NCBI GenBank assembly: GCA_024236215.1
Contig: JACKKX010000004.1
Location: 276,089 to 340,088 of the forward strand
Direction of reading: 5' to 3'
DNA length: 64,000 nt
Source of the DNA: Novosphingobium sp.
GTDB taxonomy: Bacteria; Pseudomonadota; Alphaproteobacteria; Sphingomonadales; Sphingomonadaceae
Of this stretch, positions 32,644-42,114 are shown piece after piece. The notes beneath the pieces were generated by a model, which was not told the DNA's origin, ran no database searches, and worked only from the letters and a program-made list of their open reading frames with translations. Every line of letters starts with the position of its first letter. Positions within the stretch are counted from its first letter, which is position 1. Position numbers and translations under genes: made by a program.

Positions 32644-34014
32644 ATGGCCACCACAATTCCCGATCAGAAACGCGTCGGCATGGTCAGCCTTGGCTGCCCC
32701 AAGGCGCTGGTCGACAGCGAACGCATCCTCACCCGGCTGCGCGCCGATGGCTATGCCATGAGCGCCGACTATGCCGGGGCCGACGTGGTGCTGGTCAACA
32801 CCTGCGGCTTTCTTGACAGCGCCAAGGAAGAAAGCCTGGCCGCGATCGGCGAGGCGATCGCCGAGAACGGGCGGGTGATCGTCACCGGCTGCATGGGCAA
32901 TGAGGCCGAGGCGATCCGCGCGCGCTTTCCCGACGTTCTCGCCGTCACCGGCGCCCACCAGTACGAGGCCGTGGTCGAGGCGGTGCACGAAGCCGCCCCG
33001 CCCGCACAGGGCCCCTTCGTCGATCTGGTCCCCCAGGGCGACGTCAAGCTGACCCCGCGCCATTACAGCTACCTCAAGATCAGCGAGGGCTGCAACCACG
33101 CCTGCGCGTTCTGCATCATCCCCCAGCTGCGCGGTCCCCTGGCCAGCCGCCGGATCGACGCGGTGCTGCGCGAGGCGGAAAAGCTGGTCGCGGCGGGCAC
33201 CCGTGAGCTGCTGGTGATCAGCCAGGATACCTCGGCCTACGGGGTCGACGTGCGGCACGAGGAGCGGGTTTGGAAAGACCGCGCCCTGCGCACCCACATG
33301 ACCGACCTCGCCCGCGAGCTGGGGCAGCTGCGCACCGCAGAGGGCGAAACGCCGTGGGTGCGGCTGCACTATGTCTACCCCTACCCCCATGTCGAGGCGG
33401 TGATCCCGCTGATGGCCGAGGGCCTGCTCACCCCCTATCTCGACATTCCCTTCCAGCACGCCGCCCCTTCGGTGCTGAGGGCGATGAAACGCCCCGCGAA
33501 CGAGGCCAAGGTGCTTGAGCGGCTGCGCGCATGGCGCGAAATCTGCCCCGAGATCGCGATCCGCAGCAGCTTCGTGGTCGGCTTTCCGGGCGAGAGCGAG
33601 GCCGATTTCCAGTACCTGCTTGACTGGCTGGACGAGGCCCAGCTCGACCGCGTCGGCGCCTTCCGCTTCGAACCCGTCGCCGGCGCCGCCGCCAACGATC
33701 TGCCCGGCGCGGTGCCCGAAGCGGTCAAGGAAGAACGCTACGCGCGGATCATGGAGCGGACCGAGGCGATCAGCGCCGCCAAGCTTTCCGCCAGGATCGG
33801 CCGCACGATCCGCGTGATCGTCGACGAGGTGGGCGAGCCGGACGAGGACGGCGACATTGGCGCCACCGCCCGCAGCCAGGCCGACGCGCCCGAGATCGAC
33901 GGCCAGGTATTCCTGCGCAACGTCCCGGCCAGCCTCAAACCCGGCGACTTCGCCGACGTGCGGATCGAGGATGCCGACGCCCACGACCTGTTCGGGGTGA
34001 TCGCGCCAGGGTGA
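32644..34014 (+). CDS. rimO: Ribosomal protein S12 methylthiotransferase RimO
   Basis: Radical-SAM enzyme that adds a methylthio group to an Asp of ribosomal protein S12. 456 residues from the ATG at 32644. The UPF0004 domain shows its three cluster cysteines ([26 protein letters not shown]), the radical-SAM domain shows [15 protein letters not shown], and a TRAM domain (about 390-455) ends the protein. The SLGCPKA and CNHACAF wording separates it from MiaB. Confidence 0.96.
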   Translation: MATTIPDQKRVGMVSLGCPKALVDSERILTRLRADGYAMSADYAGADVVLVNTCGFLDSAKEESLAAIGEAIAENGRVIVTGCMGNEAEAIRARFPDVLAVTGAHQYEAVVEAVHEAAPPAQGPFVDLVPQGDVKLTPRHYSYLKISEGCNHACAFCIIPQLRGPLASRRIDAVLREAEKLVAAGTRELLVISQDTSAYGVDVRHEERVWKDRALRTHMTDLARELGQLRTAEGETPWVRLHYVYPYPHVEAVIPLMAEGLLTPYLDIPFQHAAPSVLRAMKRPANEAKVLERLRAWREICPEIAIRSSFVVGFPGESEADFQYLLDWLDEAQLDRVGAFRFEPVAGAAANDLPGAVPEAVKEERYARIMERTEAISAAKLSARIGRTIRVIVDEVGEPDEDGDIGATARSQADAPEIDGQVFLRNVPASLKPGDFADVRIEDADAHDLFGVIAPG

Positions 34015-34464
34015 CAGGCCGGATGAAAAGGTGACACATCGGGCAAATGTGTAACCCCGGTTTTCCCTTTCTCCGGCAATGTCTTAGTGCAAATTCGGGT
34101 GACACATCGCGCATTTCCAGGCCGCAGCGCGTAGAGCTGCCACGGGGACCAACAATTGCAAAGAGCCGCCGGGAGTTTAGCAGGTGGTCGGGGTGTAGGA
34201 AAATGGTGTGGGCGCCGCTTTGTAGGCATGGGGCAGGTGTTTGGCGGTTTCGGGCCGATTGCGTTTGCGGGATAGCTGGCGGTTTCCGCTGACATGGCTG
34301 CGTTCACGACGCCTTGCTCGGACGTCGAAACCAGCCACCCGTTCACACGGCGAATTGCGACGCCTCCCATGCCGGTTCAGGAATAGCTCGAGCCGAAGAT
34401 ACCCATCCTCCAAGAACATGCCGGAAGGCTACGAAAGGCGACAGCGTGAAACCGGCCCGCCCGA
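34015..34464. other. Intergenic stretch between rimO and SDR gene, with short repeats
   Basis: No gene I can support in 450 bases. GTGACACATCG occurs twice (34031 and 34099), and the first copy forms the inverted repeat ACACAT-7-ATGTGT (34034-34052), which may act as rimO terminator or be a repeat-element scar. The rest reads like degraded coding sequence on the minus strand but matches nothing I know. Confidence 0.45.
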
Positions 34465-35259
34465 TCAGAAGATCGAACGGTGCTGGCCGCCGTCGATGAC
34501 GATGTTCTGACCAACGATGAAGCGCGCCAGTTCACTGCACAGGAATGCAGCCATCGCGGCAAGATCGTCCGCCTCGCCGATGAAGCCGGTCGGCACGTAA
34601 TTGCTTTCCAGGAAATGCTTCCGCACGACCGCAGGATCGGGCACCAGGTTGAAAGCCTTGGCATAGGAAACCATGACCTCCTGTGCTCCCTCGGTTGCGA
34701 ACAGGCCGGGGAGCAGGTTGTTCATTACAACACCGTGAGGAGCCACCTCTCGCGCGACACATCCGGTGTAGTTGAGCAGAGCGGAGCGCGCCGGGCCGGA
34801 CATCAGCCGCCAGATCATCAGGTTCTTGGCAGAGAATGTCGCAATGTTGACGATCCGCCCCCACTTTCTGTCCTTCATTCCGGGAATGTAGTGACGCATG
34901 ATCTCGATCGGTCCGATCAGCGCAGTTTCGATCGACGCGCGCCACATCTCGGGGGTCAGCTCAAGGAAGTTGCCGTTGGGTTCGGGCGGCTTGATGGTGA
35001 TCGAAAGGATGTCCGGGTCAGGGCAGGCCGCGAACAGGGCGGATCGCCCTTCTTCCGTTGAGGAGTCCGCCACGACAGGGGTCACCTTGGTCCCGTATTT
35101 GTCGGCAATCTCCCTCGCAGCATTGACCAGACGCTCTTCGCGCCGTGCGGTGATGAAAAGCTCGACACCGGCCTCGGCCAGTCGCTCTGCGGTTGCCCGG
35201 CCCATTCCCGCGCTGCCACCGGCCATGATGGCCTTCTTGCCTGCAATTCGAAGATCCAT
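34465..35259 (-). CDS. Divergent short-chain dehydrogenase/reductase-like protein
   Basis: A 264-residue Rossmann protein. The N-terminal cofactor loop is GGSAGMG, followed by ITARREERL. The region where an SDR normally has Ser then YxxxK reads NIATFSAKNLMIWRLMSGPARSALLNYTG, without the YxxxK pair; a group of SDR-like proteins with GAR/PAR in place of YSAxK exists. It may therefore bind NAD(P) with altered chemistry. It is read in the same direction as the isomerase-like and GMC genes upstream, about 56 bases after the former. Confidence 0.85.
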   Translation of the reverse strand: MDLRIAGKKAIMAGGSAGMGRATAERLAEAGVELFITARREERLVNAAREIADKYGTKVTPVVADSSTEEGRSALFAACPDPDILSITIKPPEPNGNFLELTPEMWRASIETALIGPIEIMRHYIPGMKDRKWGRIVNIATFSAKNLMIWRLMSGPARSALLNYTGCVAREVAPHGVVMNNLLPGLFATEGAQEVMVSYAKAFNLVPDPAVVRKHFLESNYVPTGFIGEADDLAAMAAFLCSELARFIVGQNIVIDGGQHRSIF

Positions 35260-35315
35260 CTGTTTTCTCCTCTCCGATCAAAAGGTTCTGTTCCTGTCCG
35301 TTGGCGGCGCTGTGC

Positions 35316-35960
35316 CTATCGTTTCAGCACGCCGGATTGATCGAGCCGCCAGCGCAGGGTTTCGATGCGGTCCTGTCCGAAGAACGGCTCACCCCTGAAC
35401 ACCATGGTCGGCACGCCCCAATGGCCTGCGGCCTCAAGCAAATCGTGGTTGCGCTGAATCTCCGCACGCACCTGTTCCATGTCGATGGCCGCTTCGAGTT
35501 CGGTCAGATCGAGCCCGGCCTGTTCGGTTGCGCGGGCGAGCAGGTCGCCCTCGTTCCAGCCGCGCGTCCCGCGCCACAGCAGCGCCGCCACGTGAAAGGC
35601 AAAGTCGATCCCGCGTCCGCGCCTTTCCGCCTCGATGCCCAGCGCGGACAAGCGCCAGATATGGGGCTGCTCGTCAGCGACCTGGAAAGTCGCAAAATCC
35701 TGCACCACCGGATCAGGCTGCGGCCAGGCATAAGGCAATCCCAGCATCTGCGCCCTGCGCGCCGAATCCATCACGATATAGCGCGGCGACTTGCGATCAG
35801 CGGCGTTGAACACGGTGCCGCTTGCTCGCAGGGCGATCGGCAGGACCGGACGCAGCACGACGGCAACCTCATAGTCTGCCCGCAACTGCAGAAGATCGGG
35901 CGTTACCAGATAGGAATAGGGACTTCTGAACGACCAGAAGACGTCAATTTGTGCCGACAT
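35316..35960 (-). CDS. DsbA-fold protein, 2-hydroxychromene-2-carboxylate isomerase-like
   Basis: A 214-residue kappa-class GST/DsbA-fold protein. The ATG at 35960 is preferred, 7 bases after GGGAG. IDVFWSFRSPYSYLVTPDL is the typical HCCA isomerase start where Ser replaces the CxxC cysteines, and the C-terminal WGVPTMVFRGEPFFGQDRIETLRWRL is the family's cis-Pro and substrate region. Such enzymes act in aromatic-compound breakdown with glutathione. The grouping with the GMC oxidoreductase and SDR suggests a small catabolic operon. Confidence 0.88.
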   Translation of the reverse strand: MSAQIDVFWSFRSPYSYLVTPDLLQLRADYEVAVVLRPVLPIALRASGTVFNAADRKSPRYIVMDSARRAQMLGLPYAWPQPDPVVQDFATFQVADEQPHIWRLSALGIEAERRGRGIDFAFHVAALLWRGTRGWNEGDLLARATEQAGLDLTELEAAIDMEQVRAEIQRNHDLLEAAGHWGVPTMVFRGEPFFGQDRIETLRWRLDQSGVLKR

Positions 35961-35980
35961 CGTCAAACTCCCAATCGCCG

Positions 35981-37456
35981 TCAGGCGTTCATCTTGCGCG
36001 CCACGCGCTCGGCGATCATCACGCAGCCGAGATAGGTGTTGCCCGAAGGAATGGTCGGCATGACGGAGGCATCGACCACACGCAGTCCTTCAATGCCGAG
36101 CACCCGGCAATCGGCGTCAAGCACTGTCCCCATCGGGCAGGTGCTGGTCATATGGCCATAGCTCGTCAACCCGCGCGCGATGGCCGCCGGGATCGCGCTT
36201 TCTTCGGACAGGTCGCAAGGGAAGACCGGCACGCAGCCCGATTGGGCAAAGGCTTCGGTCTTTTCCCATTGCGCTATCCGCTGGAAAGCATGGCGCAACC
36301 GATCAATCCCATCGTCGGGCAGCGGCGGCGCGGTTACAATCGGCTCGGCATCGGGAGCATCACCCAGCCGGACGCTGCCTTGCCCGGAAGACCGTAGCAG
36401 AAAGGCGGCCATGGCGAACATGGTCGGCCCCTCAGCCGCCGGTGCTGCTGCGATCGGAAACAGGTGGTAATCGACATCCTTGCCGTTCGACGCGCCGATG
36501 TACAGCGACTGGGCAGGCCCGGCAATGCCGCCGCGCAGCCCCTCCTGGCGATAGGGAACGGTTGGGCCGAGATGATCATGCAGGCTCTCGCCAACAGGAA
36601 GATCGACCACCGCGCGGATTCCGTATTCGGCCAGATGTGCGGCCGGGCCAATGCCCGAACGCATCAGCAGCACGGGCGACCACAACGCACCGATGGAAAC
36701 CACCACCTCATCGGCGGCCAGCTCTTCCCCATTTTCAAGGACCACGCCTGTCGCGCGATTGCCCTCAAGCTGGATTCGAGCAACGGCGCTATCGGTCCTG
36801 ATTGACAGGTTTTCGCGCTGCCGCACTTCGCTGGTAAGATAGGCCATGCTGGTTGTCAGCCGCTCACCATTGTCCTGGATCGTGACCGGAAATACGCCGA
36901 TGCCGGGCAGCTGGCTGGGATCGTTGATGTCCGAAACGGCGCGCTCGCCAATCTCGGTCATCGCATCCTGAAACGCAATCTGGGCACGGCTCATCTCGCC
37001 GCGGGTCCAGCGCCGGACGGTGAGCGGGCCGGTTGCGCCGTGGATGGGACTGTCTGGAAAGTCCAGATCGGTTTCAGCGGCCTTGAAGTTGTCGATCACG
37101 TCGGCCCAGCTCCAGCCCGCAAGGCCCGATGCTGCCCACCCGTCGTAGTCCTCCGGCAGCCCGCGCAACGTTGCCAGCCCGTTTGCCGCCGAGGTGCCAC
37201 CCAGCATCCGGCCCTGCAGGATGGGAATGATTCCGCCTTCGTACCGCATCATGGTTGTCGCGACCGGGCACAGCCCCTGCCATGCCTCAGGTGCGCGGGC
37301 GGGTTCGAGAACCGAGGCATTGTAAGCCGTTTCGTCCGGCCCGGCTTCAAGCAGGGTTACACGCTTGGCCTCATCTTCGCTCAGCCGAGCTGCCAGCACC
37401 GAGCCTGCGGTGCCGCCGCCGATGATGACGATATGCCTCTGCCCACGCCCTGCCAT
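35981..37456 (-). CDS. GMC-family FAD-dependent oxidoreductase
   Basis: Flavoprotein of 491 residues oxidising an alcohol or related substrate. GGGTAGSVLAARLSE near the N-terminus binds FAD, LLEAGP is the second ribose strand, GRMLGGTSAANGLATLRG is the family signature (usual G.G..LGGSS..N.M...RG), and the C-terminus has the catalytic-His region GHMTSTCPMGTVLDADCRVLG..GLRVVDASVMPTIPSGNTY. Substrate unknown. The start at 37456 follows AGAAGGA. It is divergent from a TetR regulator with palindromes between them. Confidence 0.94.
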   Translation of the reverse strand: MAGRGQRHIVIIGGGTAGSVLAARLSEDEAKRVTLLEAGPDETAYNASVLEPARAPEAWQGLCPVATTMMRYEGGIIPILQGRMLGGTSAANGLATLRGLPEDYDGWAASGLAGWSWADVIDNFKAAETDLDFPDSPIHGATGPLTVRRWTRGEMSRAQIAFQDAMTEIGERAVSDINDPSQLPGIGVFPVTIQDNGERLTTSMAYLTSEVRQRENLSIRTDSAVARIQLEGNRATGVVLENGEELAADEVVVSIGALWSPVLLMRSGIGPAAHLAEYGIRAVVDLPVGESLHDHLGPTVPYRQEGLRGGIAGPAQSLYIGASNGKDVDYHLFPIAAAPAAEGPTMFAMAAFLLRSSGQGSVRLGDAPDAEPIVTAPPLPDDGIDRLRHAFQRIAQWEKTEAFAQSGCVPVFPCDLSEESAIPAAIARGLTSYGHMTSTCPMGTVLDADCRVLGIEGLRVVDASVMPTIPSGNTYLGCVMIAERVARKMNA

Positions 37457-37488
37457 CACCCAATCCTTCTCTCTCGAATCGTTTTTGT

Positions 37489-37524
37489 TAGGTAGCGAAA
37501 CCTATTTCTAGGATATATATCCTA
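37489..37524. promoter_or_regulatory. Paired operator-like palindromes between GMC and TetR genes
   Basis: Two inverted repeats share the half-site TAGG: TAGGT-6-ACCTA (37489-37504) and the perfect 16-base palindrome TAGGATATATATCCTA (37509-37524). They lie in the only promoter region of the divergent pair, 33 bases from the oxidoreductase start, and are likely TetR-family operator sites. Confidence 0.6.
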
Positions 37525-37579
37525 ATACGCAAGCCCGTCTTTGCTGCGAGGCGCTCAGGAGAGGATCAGACCCATCCCG

Positions 37580-38278
37580 ATGAAAAGGCGTTCCGCCACC
37601 GCCAACCGGATCGTCGAGGCCGGTCGAAAGGCCTTCAATCTGAAAGGCTATGTCGCCGCATCGGTGACGGAAATCGCGGCATCGCTGAACATTTCGCAGG
37701 GCAATCTGACCTATCATTTCCCAACCAAGCGCGAACTGGCGATGGCGATTGAGGACGACGCCCTGCAAATCATGAAGGAACGGCGGAACCGGCCGGGCTC
37801 GGGCGCACTCGCCGATGATTATGCCGAACATCTGCTGTTCTGGATGGACCTGACCTGGCGGTACCGCTTCATCATGCGCGACCGCGTGCAATACGCGGAC
37901 CAACCGCTTGGCAAGCGGCCGGATTCGCGGCTGCTTTCAAGTTACGATGAACTGCTGGGCCTGCTGCACCGCGCCGGGAAGCAAGGCATCCTTATCGAGA
38001 ATCACGGTCTCGAAATCGATGTTCTGGCCCGATCCTTGTGGATCGTCAGTCGGCACTGGGTCGATTCGCTGCGCGAACTGGAAGGACTTGATGAGCCGGA
38101 CTGGTCTGATCAGGAGCGCGGCATCCGGCACCACATGGCGATCCTTTCGCCTTGCCTCAAAGCCAAGGCTAGACGGGAATTCGAGGCGGCCCTGAAAGCC
38201 GCAATGTTGAGGCCAGGCCTTCAGGATCCAGCAGATGGATCCGTTGCCCAGACCGGGCATGGTCCTTGGCGGTCGTGA
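37580..38278 (+). CDS. TetR-family transcriptional regulator
   Basis: A 232-residue regulator starting at MKRRSATANRI. The helix-turn-helix (AGRKAFNLKGYVAASVTEIAASLNISQGNLTYHFPTKRELAMAI) is canonical. The ligand domain is short of known signatures. It is divergent from the GMC oxidoreductase, so it probably controls the GMC-isomerase-SDR group through the palindromes in between. No ribosome site is convincing directly before 37580; GGAGAGG lies further upstream. Confidence 0.88.
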   Translation: MKRRSATANRIVEAGRKAFNLKGYVAASVTEIAASLNISQGNLTYHFPTKRELAMAIEDDALQIMKERRNRPGSGALADDYAEHLLFWMDLTWRYRFIMRDRVQYADQPLGKRPDSRLLSSYDELLGLLHRAGKQGILIENHGLEIDVLARSLWIVSRHWVDSLRELEGLDEPDWSDQERGIRHHMAILSPCLKAKARREFEAALKAAMLRPGLQDPADGSVAQTGHGPWRS

Positions 38279-38644
38279 TGAGGTCGCGTTGCGGAAACCT
38301 GTGAAGGTCAATCGCGAGAATTGACCGATACTCGGTCGGCTATCCGCATTGGGATTCTCAACGGCGGACCTTCTGGACTGTCCAATGAGCCAGACGCAAT
38401 TTCCTTGCTTTTTTCCGCAATGCAGCATAAAGGGCGCGCAACACCGATTGGCCCGGCGGATTTTCGCCCGGCAATCCGGCGCAGCGTGAGGGCTCTTGGG
38501 AACCATCCTTGAGGCCCGCCCCGGATGCTCGATCGGTATCGTTTGACGCTTCCTTCCTCACGCAGGGTTGCTTCGTGGAAGAACCCTTGCCCGCCGTCCG
38601 GCTGTGTCCGCGCGGCGCGGCGGAAGCTTATTGAAAGAGATCCA
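38279..38644. other. Intergenic leader before the DEAD-box helicase gene
   Basis: 366 bases without a supported gene. GGGTT-12-AACCC (38566-38587) forms a small hairpin near the middle of the probable 5' leader. Long leaders are common for cold-inducible RNA helicase genes, but nothing here proves cold control. Confidence 0.4.
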
Positions 38645-40327
38645 ATGTCCTATTTTACCGACCTCGGCCTGGCCGAGCCCCTGATTCGCGCGCTTGATGC
38701 CAAGGGCTATGCCGATCCCACCCCGATCCAGCGCCAGGCGATCCCCGCGCTGCTGGAAGGGCGCGACCTGCTGGGCATCGCCCAGACCGGCACCGGCAAG
38801 ACCGCCGCGTTCTCGCTCCCCTCGCTCCACCGCCTTGCCGCCGATCCCCAGCCGCGCCGCAGCGCCTCGTGCCGAATGCTGGTGCTGAGCCCCACGCGCG
38901 AGCTGGCGGCGCAGATCGCCGAGAACATGCGCGGCTATGCCAAGTTCCTGAACCTCTCGGTGCAATGCGTGTTCGGCGGGATTCCGGTGGGCAAGCAGGC
39001 CCGCGCGCTGGTTCCCGGCTGCGACGTGCTGGTCGCCACCCCAGGGCGCCTGCTCGACCTGATCGACCAGCGCGCGCTGACGCTGCGCAATGTCGAGATC
39101 TTCGTGCTCGACGAGGCCGACCAGATGATGGACCTGGGCTTTATCCAGCCGCTCACCCGGATCGCCGCGCTGCTGCCCGAACAGCGCCAGAGCCTGTTCT
39201 TTTCCGCCACCATGCCCAAGGCGATCGCCGATCTGGGCAAGCGCTTCATCAAGAACCCGGTGCGGGTTGAGGTGACCCCCCAGGCAACCACCGCCGAGCG
39301 GGTCGAGCAGTATGTCTGCTTCCTCAACCAGGGCGAAAAGCAGGCGCTTTTGAGCATGAGCCTGAAGAAGGGTCTGGCGAGCGGTGAGATCACCTGCGCG
39401 CTGGTCTTCACCCGCACCAAGCACGGCGCCGACCGGGTGGTGCGCCACCTCAATGCCGCCGGGGTCAACGCCGCGGCGATCCACGGCAACAAGAGCCAGG
39501 CCCAGCGCACCGCCGCGCTGGGCGCGTTCCGCAAGGGCACCACTCCGGTGCTGGTGGCAACCGACATCGCCGCGCGCGGCATCGACGTGCAGGGCGTGAG
39601 CCACGTGTTCAATTTCGAGCTGCCCAACGTGGCCGAGCAATATGTCCACCGCATCGGCCGCACCGCGCGCGCCGGGGCCGATGGCGTGGCCCTGAGCTTC
39701 TGCGCGCCCGACGAAAAGGCCTATCTGCGCGACATCGAACGGCTGACCGGGGTCAAGCTGGGGACGGTGCCGCTGCCCGAGAACTTCACCCAGGAAGCCG
39801 CGCGCCTGCCCGCGCCCGCGCGCCGCACTCCGGCCGAAATGGAGCAGGACGCCCGCCGCGAGGAACGTGATGCGCGCGGGCTGCGCGGGGCCCAGGCGCG
39901 CCCGCCGCGCCGCAACAACAACCGCGCCAACGGCGGGCAATCGCGCGACGGGCAATCGCGCGATCAGTATATTCGCAACGAACGGATGGCCGATGGCCGC
40001 CGCGCCACCGCGCCGCGCGGGCCGGTGTTCGATCCCCTCGCCGGGGAAGACCGCGAAGCCCGCAGCCACGCACCGCGCCGCGACGGGCGCCAGGATGGGC
40101 GCCGGGATGAGCGCCGGGATGGGCGTCAGGCCCCGCACGGTGAATTCCGCCGCGCACCGCAGGGCGAACGCCCGCGCGGTGAGCGGGCCGAACGTCCGGT
40201 CGCCGTCCACCGCGACGCCGTCCGTCCCGCTGGCGGCAAGCCCCAGCGCGATGGCCAGCATGCCCCCAAGCCGCACCGCAAGGGCGGCGCCAAGAAGCCC
40301 AACGGCACCCAGCGCCGCTGGGGTTAG
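38645..40327 (+). CDS. DEAD-box ATP-dependent RNA helicase (RhlE/CsdA-like)
   Basis: RNA helicase of 560 residues acting in ribosome assembly or RNA decay. Start at MSYFTDLGLAEPLIRAL after GAAAGAGA. All core motifs are present: Q motif (YADPTPIQRQAIP), AQTGTGKT, PTRELAAQ, VLDEADQMMD, SAT, and in the second RecA domain VATDIAARGIDV and HRIGRTARAG. From about residue 400 the tail is disordered and rich in Arg, Gly, Asp and Gln with short repeats of the type RRDGRQDGRRDER, an RNA-binding extension typical of RhlE proteins. Confidence 0.95.
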   Translation: MSYFTDLGLAEPLIRALDAKGYADPTPIQRQAIPALLEGRDLLGIAQTGTGKTAAFSLPSLHRLAADPQPRRSASCRMLVLSPTRELAAQIAENMRGYAKFLNLSVQCVFGGIPVGKQARALVPGCDVLVATPGRLLDLIDQRALTLRNVEIFVLDEADQMMDLGFIQPLTRIAALLPEQRQSLFFSATMPKAIADLGKRFIKNPVRVEVTPQATTAERVEQYVCFLNQGEKQALLSMSLKKGLASGEITCALVFTRTKHGADRVVRHLNAAGVNAAAIHGNKSQAQRTAALGAFRKGTTPVLVATDIAARGIDVQGVSHVFNFELPNVAEQYVHRIGRTARAGADGVALSFCAPDEKAYLRDIERLTGVKLGTVPLPENFTQEAARLPAPARRTPAEMEQDARREERDARGLRGAQARPPRRNNNRANGGQSRDGQSRDQYIRNERMADGRRATAPRGPVFDPLAGEDREARSHAPRRDGRQDGRRDERRDGRQAPHGEFRRAPQGERPRGERAERPVAVHRDAVRPAGGKPQRDGQHAPKPHRKGGAKKPNGTQRRWG

Positions 40328-40340
40328 CCCCTTGCGCATT

Positions 40341-40373
40341 TCCTCCCGTCCGCCGAAAGTGCGGGCGGGAGGA
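40341..40373 (+). promoter_or_regulatory. Hairpin sequestering the ribosome site of the cytochrome c gene
   Basis: TCCTCCCG-T-CCGC pairs with GCGG-G-CGGGAGGA (40341-40353 with 40361-40373): 13 pairs with one T-G wobble and a 7-base loop. The 3' arm contains GGAGGA, the ribosome site of the ATG at 40379. No T-run follows, so a plain terminator is less likely than translational control or partial termination after the helicase gene. Confidence 0.5.
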
Positions 40374-40378
40374 ATTGG

Positions 40379-40720
40379 ATGCGCCGTCTGTTTGCCTTTG
40401 CCGCTCTGGCGCTCAGCGCCTGCGAGGCCCCGCCCCAGCCGCTGACCCCGGAGCAGAGCGCCGCGCTCAAGCCCGCCGATCCGCGCCTTGCCCAGCTTTA
40501 CGACAGCTCGTGCCGGGCCTGCCACACGGTCAAGGATTCGGGCGCGCCGCTGAGCGGCGATCGCACCGTATGGGATCCGCGCTGGGCCAAGGGCGAGGAC
40601 GTGCTGCTGACCGAGGCGCAGGTCGGCTTCAACAACATGCCCGCCAACGGGCAATGCTTTGCCTGCACCCCCGATGATCTTGCCGCGCTGATCCGCTTCA
40701 TGGCCGGGCGCGAGAAGTGA
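40379..40720 (+). CDS. Small lipoprotein cytochrome c (c5-like)
   Basis: A 113-residue haem protein. The signal peptide ends in lipobox LALSAC, so it is likely anchored to a membrane facing the periplasm. CRACH binds haem c covalently; Met in FNNMPANG is the probable second axial ligand, and CFAC may form the disulfide seen in cytochrome c5. Its stop overlaps the GTG of the oxidase gene downstream, so it may take electrons from that flavoprotein. Confidence 0.9.
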   Translation: MRRLFAFAALALSACEAPPQPLTPEQSAALKPADPRLAQLYDSSCRACHTVKDSGAPLSGDRTVWDPRWAKGEDVLLTEAQVGFNNMPANGQCFACTPDDLAALIRFMAGREK

Positions 40721-42114
40721 CCACCCGGCGCAAGGTTCTGGCCGGAACTGTCGGCGCGCTGGCGCTGGGCGCGGGCGGCCTCGCCGGGCGGCGGGCATGG
40801 CTCGATCGCGAACCGCCCGCCCCGCCTGCCAGCGATGGCCGGGGCCACGGGGTCTGGGCCAACTGGTCGGGCACCGAACACTGCTATCCAGCCCTGCGCG
40901 CCGCGCCCGCGAGCGAGGCCGAGCTGGCCGAGCTGGTCCGCTCCGCGCCCGCGCCGCTGCGCCCGGTCGGGGCCGGGCATTCGTTCACCGCGCTGGTGCC
41001 GAGCGAGGGCACCCTGCTCTCGCTCGACCGGATCGAGGGGCTGGTGACGCACGACGCCTCTGCCCACACCACAAGGGTCCGGGCCGGAACACGGCTTTCC
41101 GCACTGGGTCCGGCGCTGGCGGCTGTGGGGCAGGAGATGCCCAACCTGCCCGACATCAACAAGCAATCGCTTGCCGGAGCGCTTGCCACCGCCACCCACG
41201 GCACCGGCAAGGGGCTGACCGCGCTGCACGGGCAGGTCACGGCGATGCGGATCGTTTTGCCCTCGGGCGAGGCGGTCGAATGCAGCCGCGATCAGCGCGC
41301 CGAGCTGTTCCACGCTGCCCGCGTCGGGCTGGGCGCCTTCGGGGTGCTGAGCGAGGTGACGCTGCAAAACCAGCCGCTGACCCGCGTGAAGAAAAGCGTC
41401 AGGCTGGTCGATACCGACTGGGTGCTGGGCGAATGGCCCGCGCTGGCGGAGAAGCACCGCAACGCCGAATTCCTGGTGCTGCCCTTCACCGGCAAATCGG
41501 CGCTGATCGTCCACGATCCCAGCGACGAACCGGTCCGCCCGCGCGGCCCCGACAATGACAGCCAGACCCTGATGGACCTCAAGCGGCTGCGCGATCTGTT
41601 CGAATTCGCGCCCGGCCTGCGTCGCCGCGCCGCGCGGATGGCGATGAGGAACCTGCCCGAGGAGATCGCGATCGACGAGGGCTGGAAGCTGCTCTCCAAC
41701 GAACGCCCGGTGCGGTTCAAGGAAATGGAGTACCATGTGCCGATCGAGCGCCAGGTCGAGGCACTGCGCGAGATCATCCGCCGCATCGAAAGCGAAGCCC
41801 GCGACGTGTTCTTCCCGATCGAGGCCCGGATCATCGCCGCCGACGATGCCTGGCTTTCGCCGTTTCATGGCCGGGAGAGCGGTTCGATCGCGGTCCACGC
41901 CTGGTACAAGGAAGACAACGCCTGGATGTACCGGCTGGTCGAGCCGGTGCTGCGCGAGGCTGGTGGAAGGCCGCACTGGGGCAAGCTGCACTCGCTGGGG
42001 CGCAAAGAGCTGGCTGCGCTCTACCCGATGTTTGCCGAGGCCGATGCGGTGCGCAGGTCGGTCGATCCGGCGGGGCGGATGATGAACCCGTTCCTGCACA
42101 GGATCTTCGGATGA
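40717..42114 (+). CDS. FAD-linked sugar-1,4-lactone oxidase family protein (ALO/GULO type), Tat-exported
   Basis: Flavoprotein of 465 residues starting at a GTG that overlaps the cytochrome c stop (GTGA). The N-terminus TTRRKVLAGTVGALALGAGG is a twin-arginine signal. The FAD domain shows PLRPVGAGHSFTAL, LPDINKQSLAGALATATHGTG and GAFGVLSEVTLQ; the C-terminus has RPHWGKLHSL, a lactone-oxidase family signature. It belongs with L-gulono/D-arabinono-lactone oxidases, but the substrate is not established. Export with a lipoprotein cytochrome suggests a periplasmic oxidation chain. Confidence 0.9.
   Translation: MTTRRKVLAGTVGALALGAGGLAGRRAWLDREPPAPPASDGRGHGVWANWSGTEHCYPALRAAPASEAELAELVRSAPAPLRPVGAGHSFTALVPSEGTLLSLDRIEGLVTHDASAHTTRVRAGTRLSALGPALAAVGQEMPNLPDINKQSLAGALATATHGTGKGLTALHGQVTAMRIVLPSGEAVECSRDQRAELFHAARVGLGAFGVLSEVTLQNQPLTRVKKSVRLVDTDWVLGEWPALAEKHRNAEFLVLPFTGKSALIVHDPSDEPVRPRGPDNDSQTLMDLKRLRDLFEFAPGLRRRAARMAMRNLPEEIAIDEGWKLLSNERPVRFKEMEYHVPIERQVEALREIIRRIESEARDVFFPIEARIIAADDAWLSPFHGRESGSIAVHAWYKEDNAWMYRLVEPVLREAGGRPHWGKLHSLGRKELAALYPMFAEADAVRRSVDPAGRMMNPFLHRIFG

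Noticed and set aside
31660-33984. A very long minus-strand open frame opposite rimO and the LysM gene
   Set aside because: It is antisense to two clear core genes and shows only codon-bias-driven low-complexity sequence.
38558-40798. A 746-codon minus-strand frame opposite the DEAD-box gene
   Set aside because: Shadow of the helicase; no domain readable.
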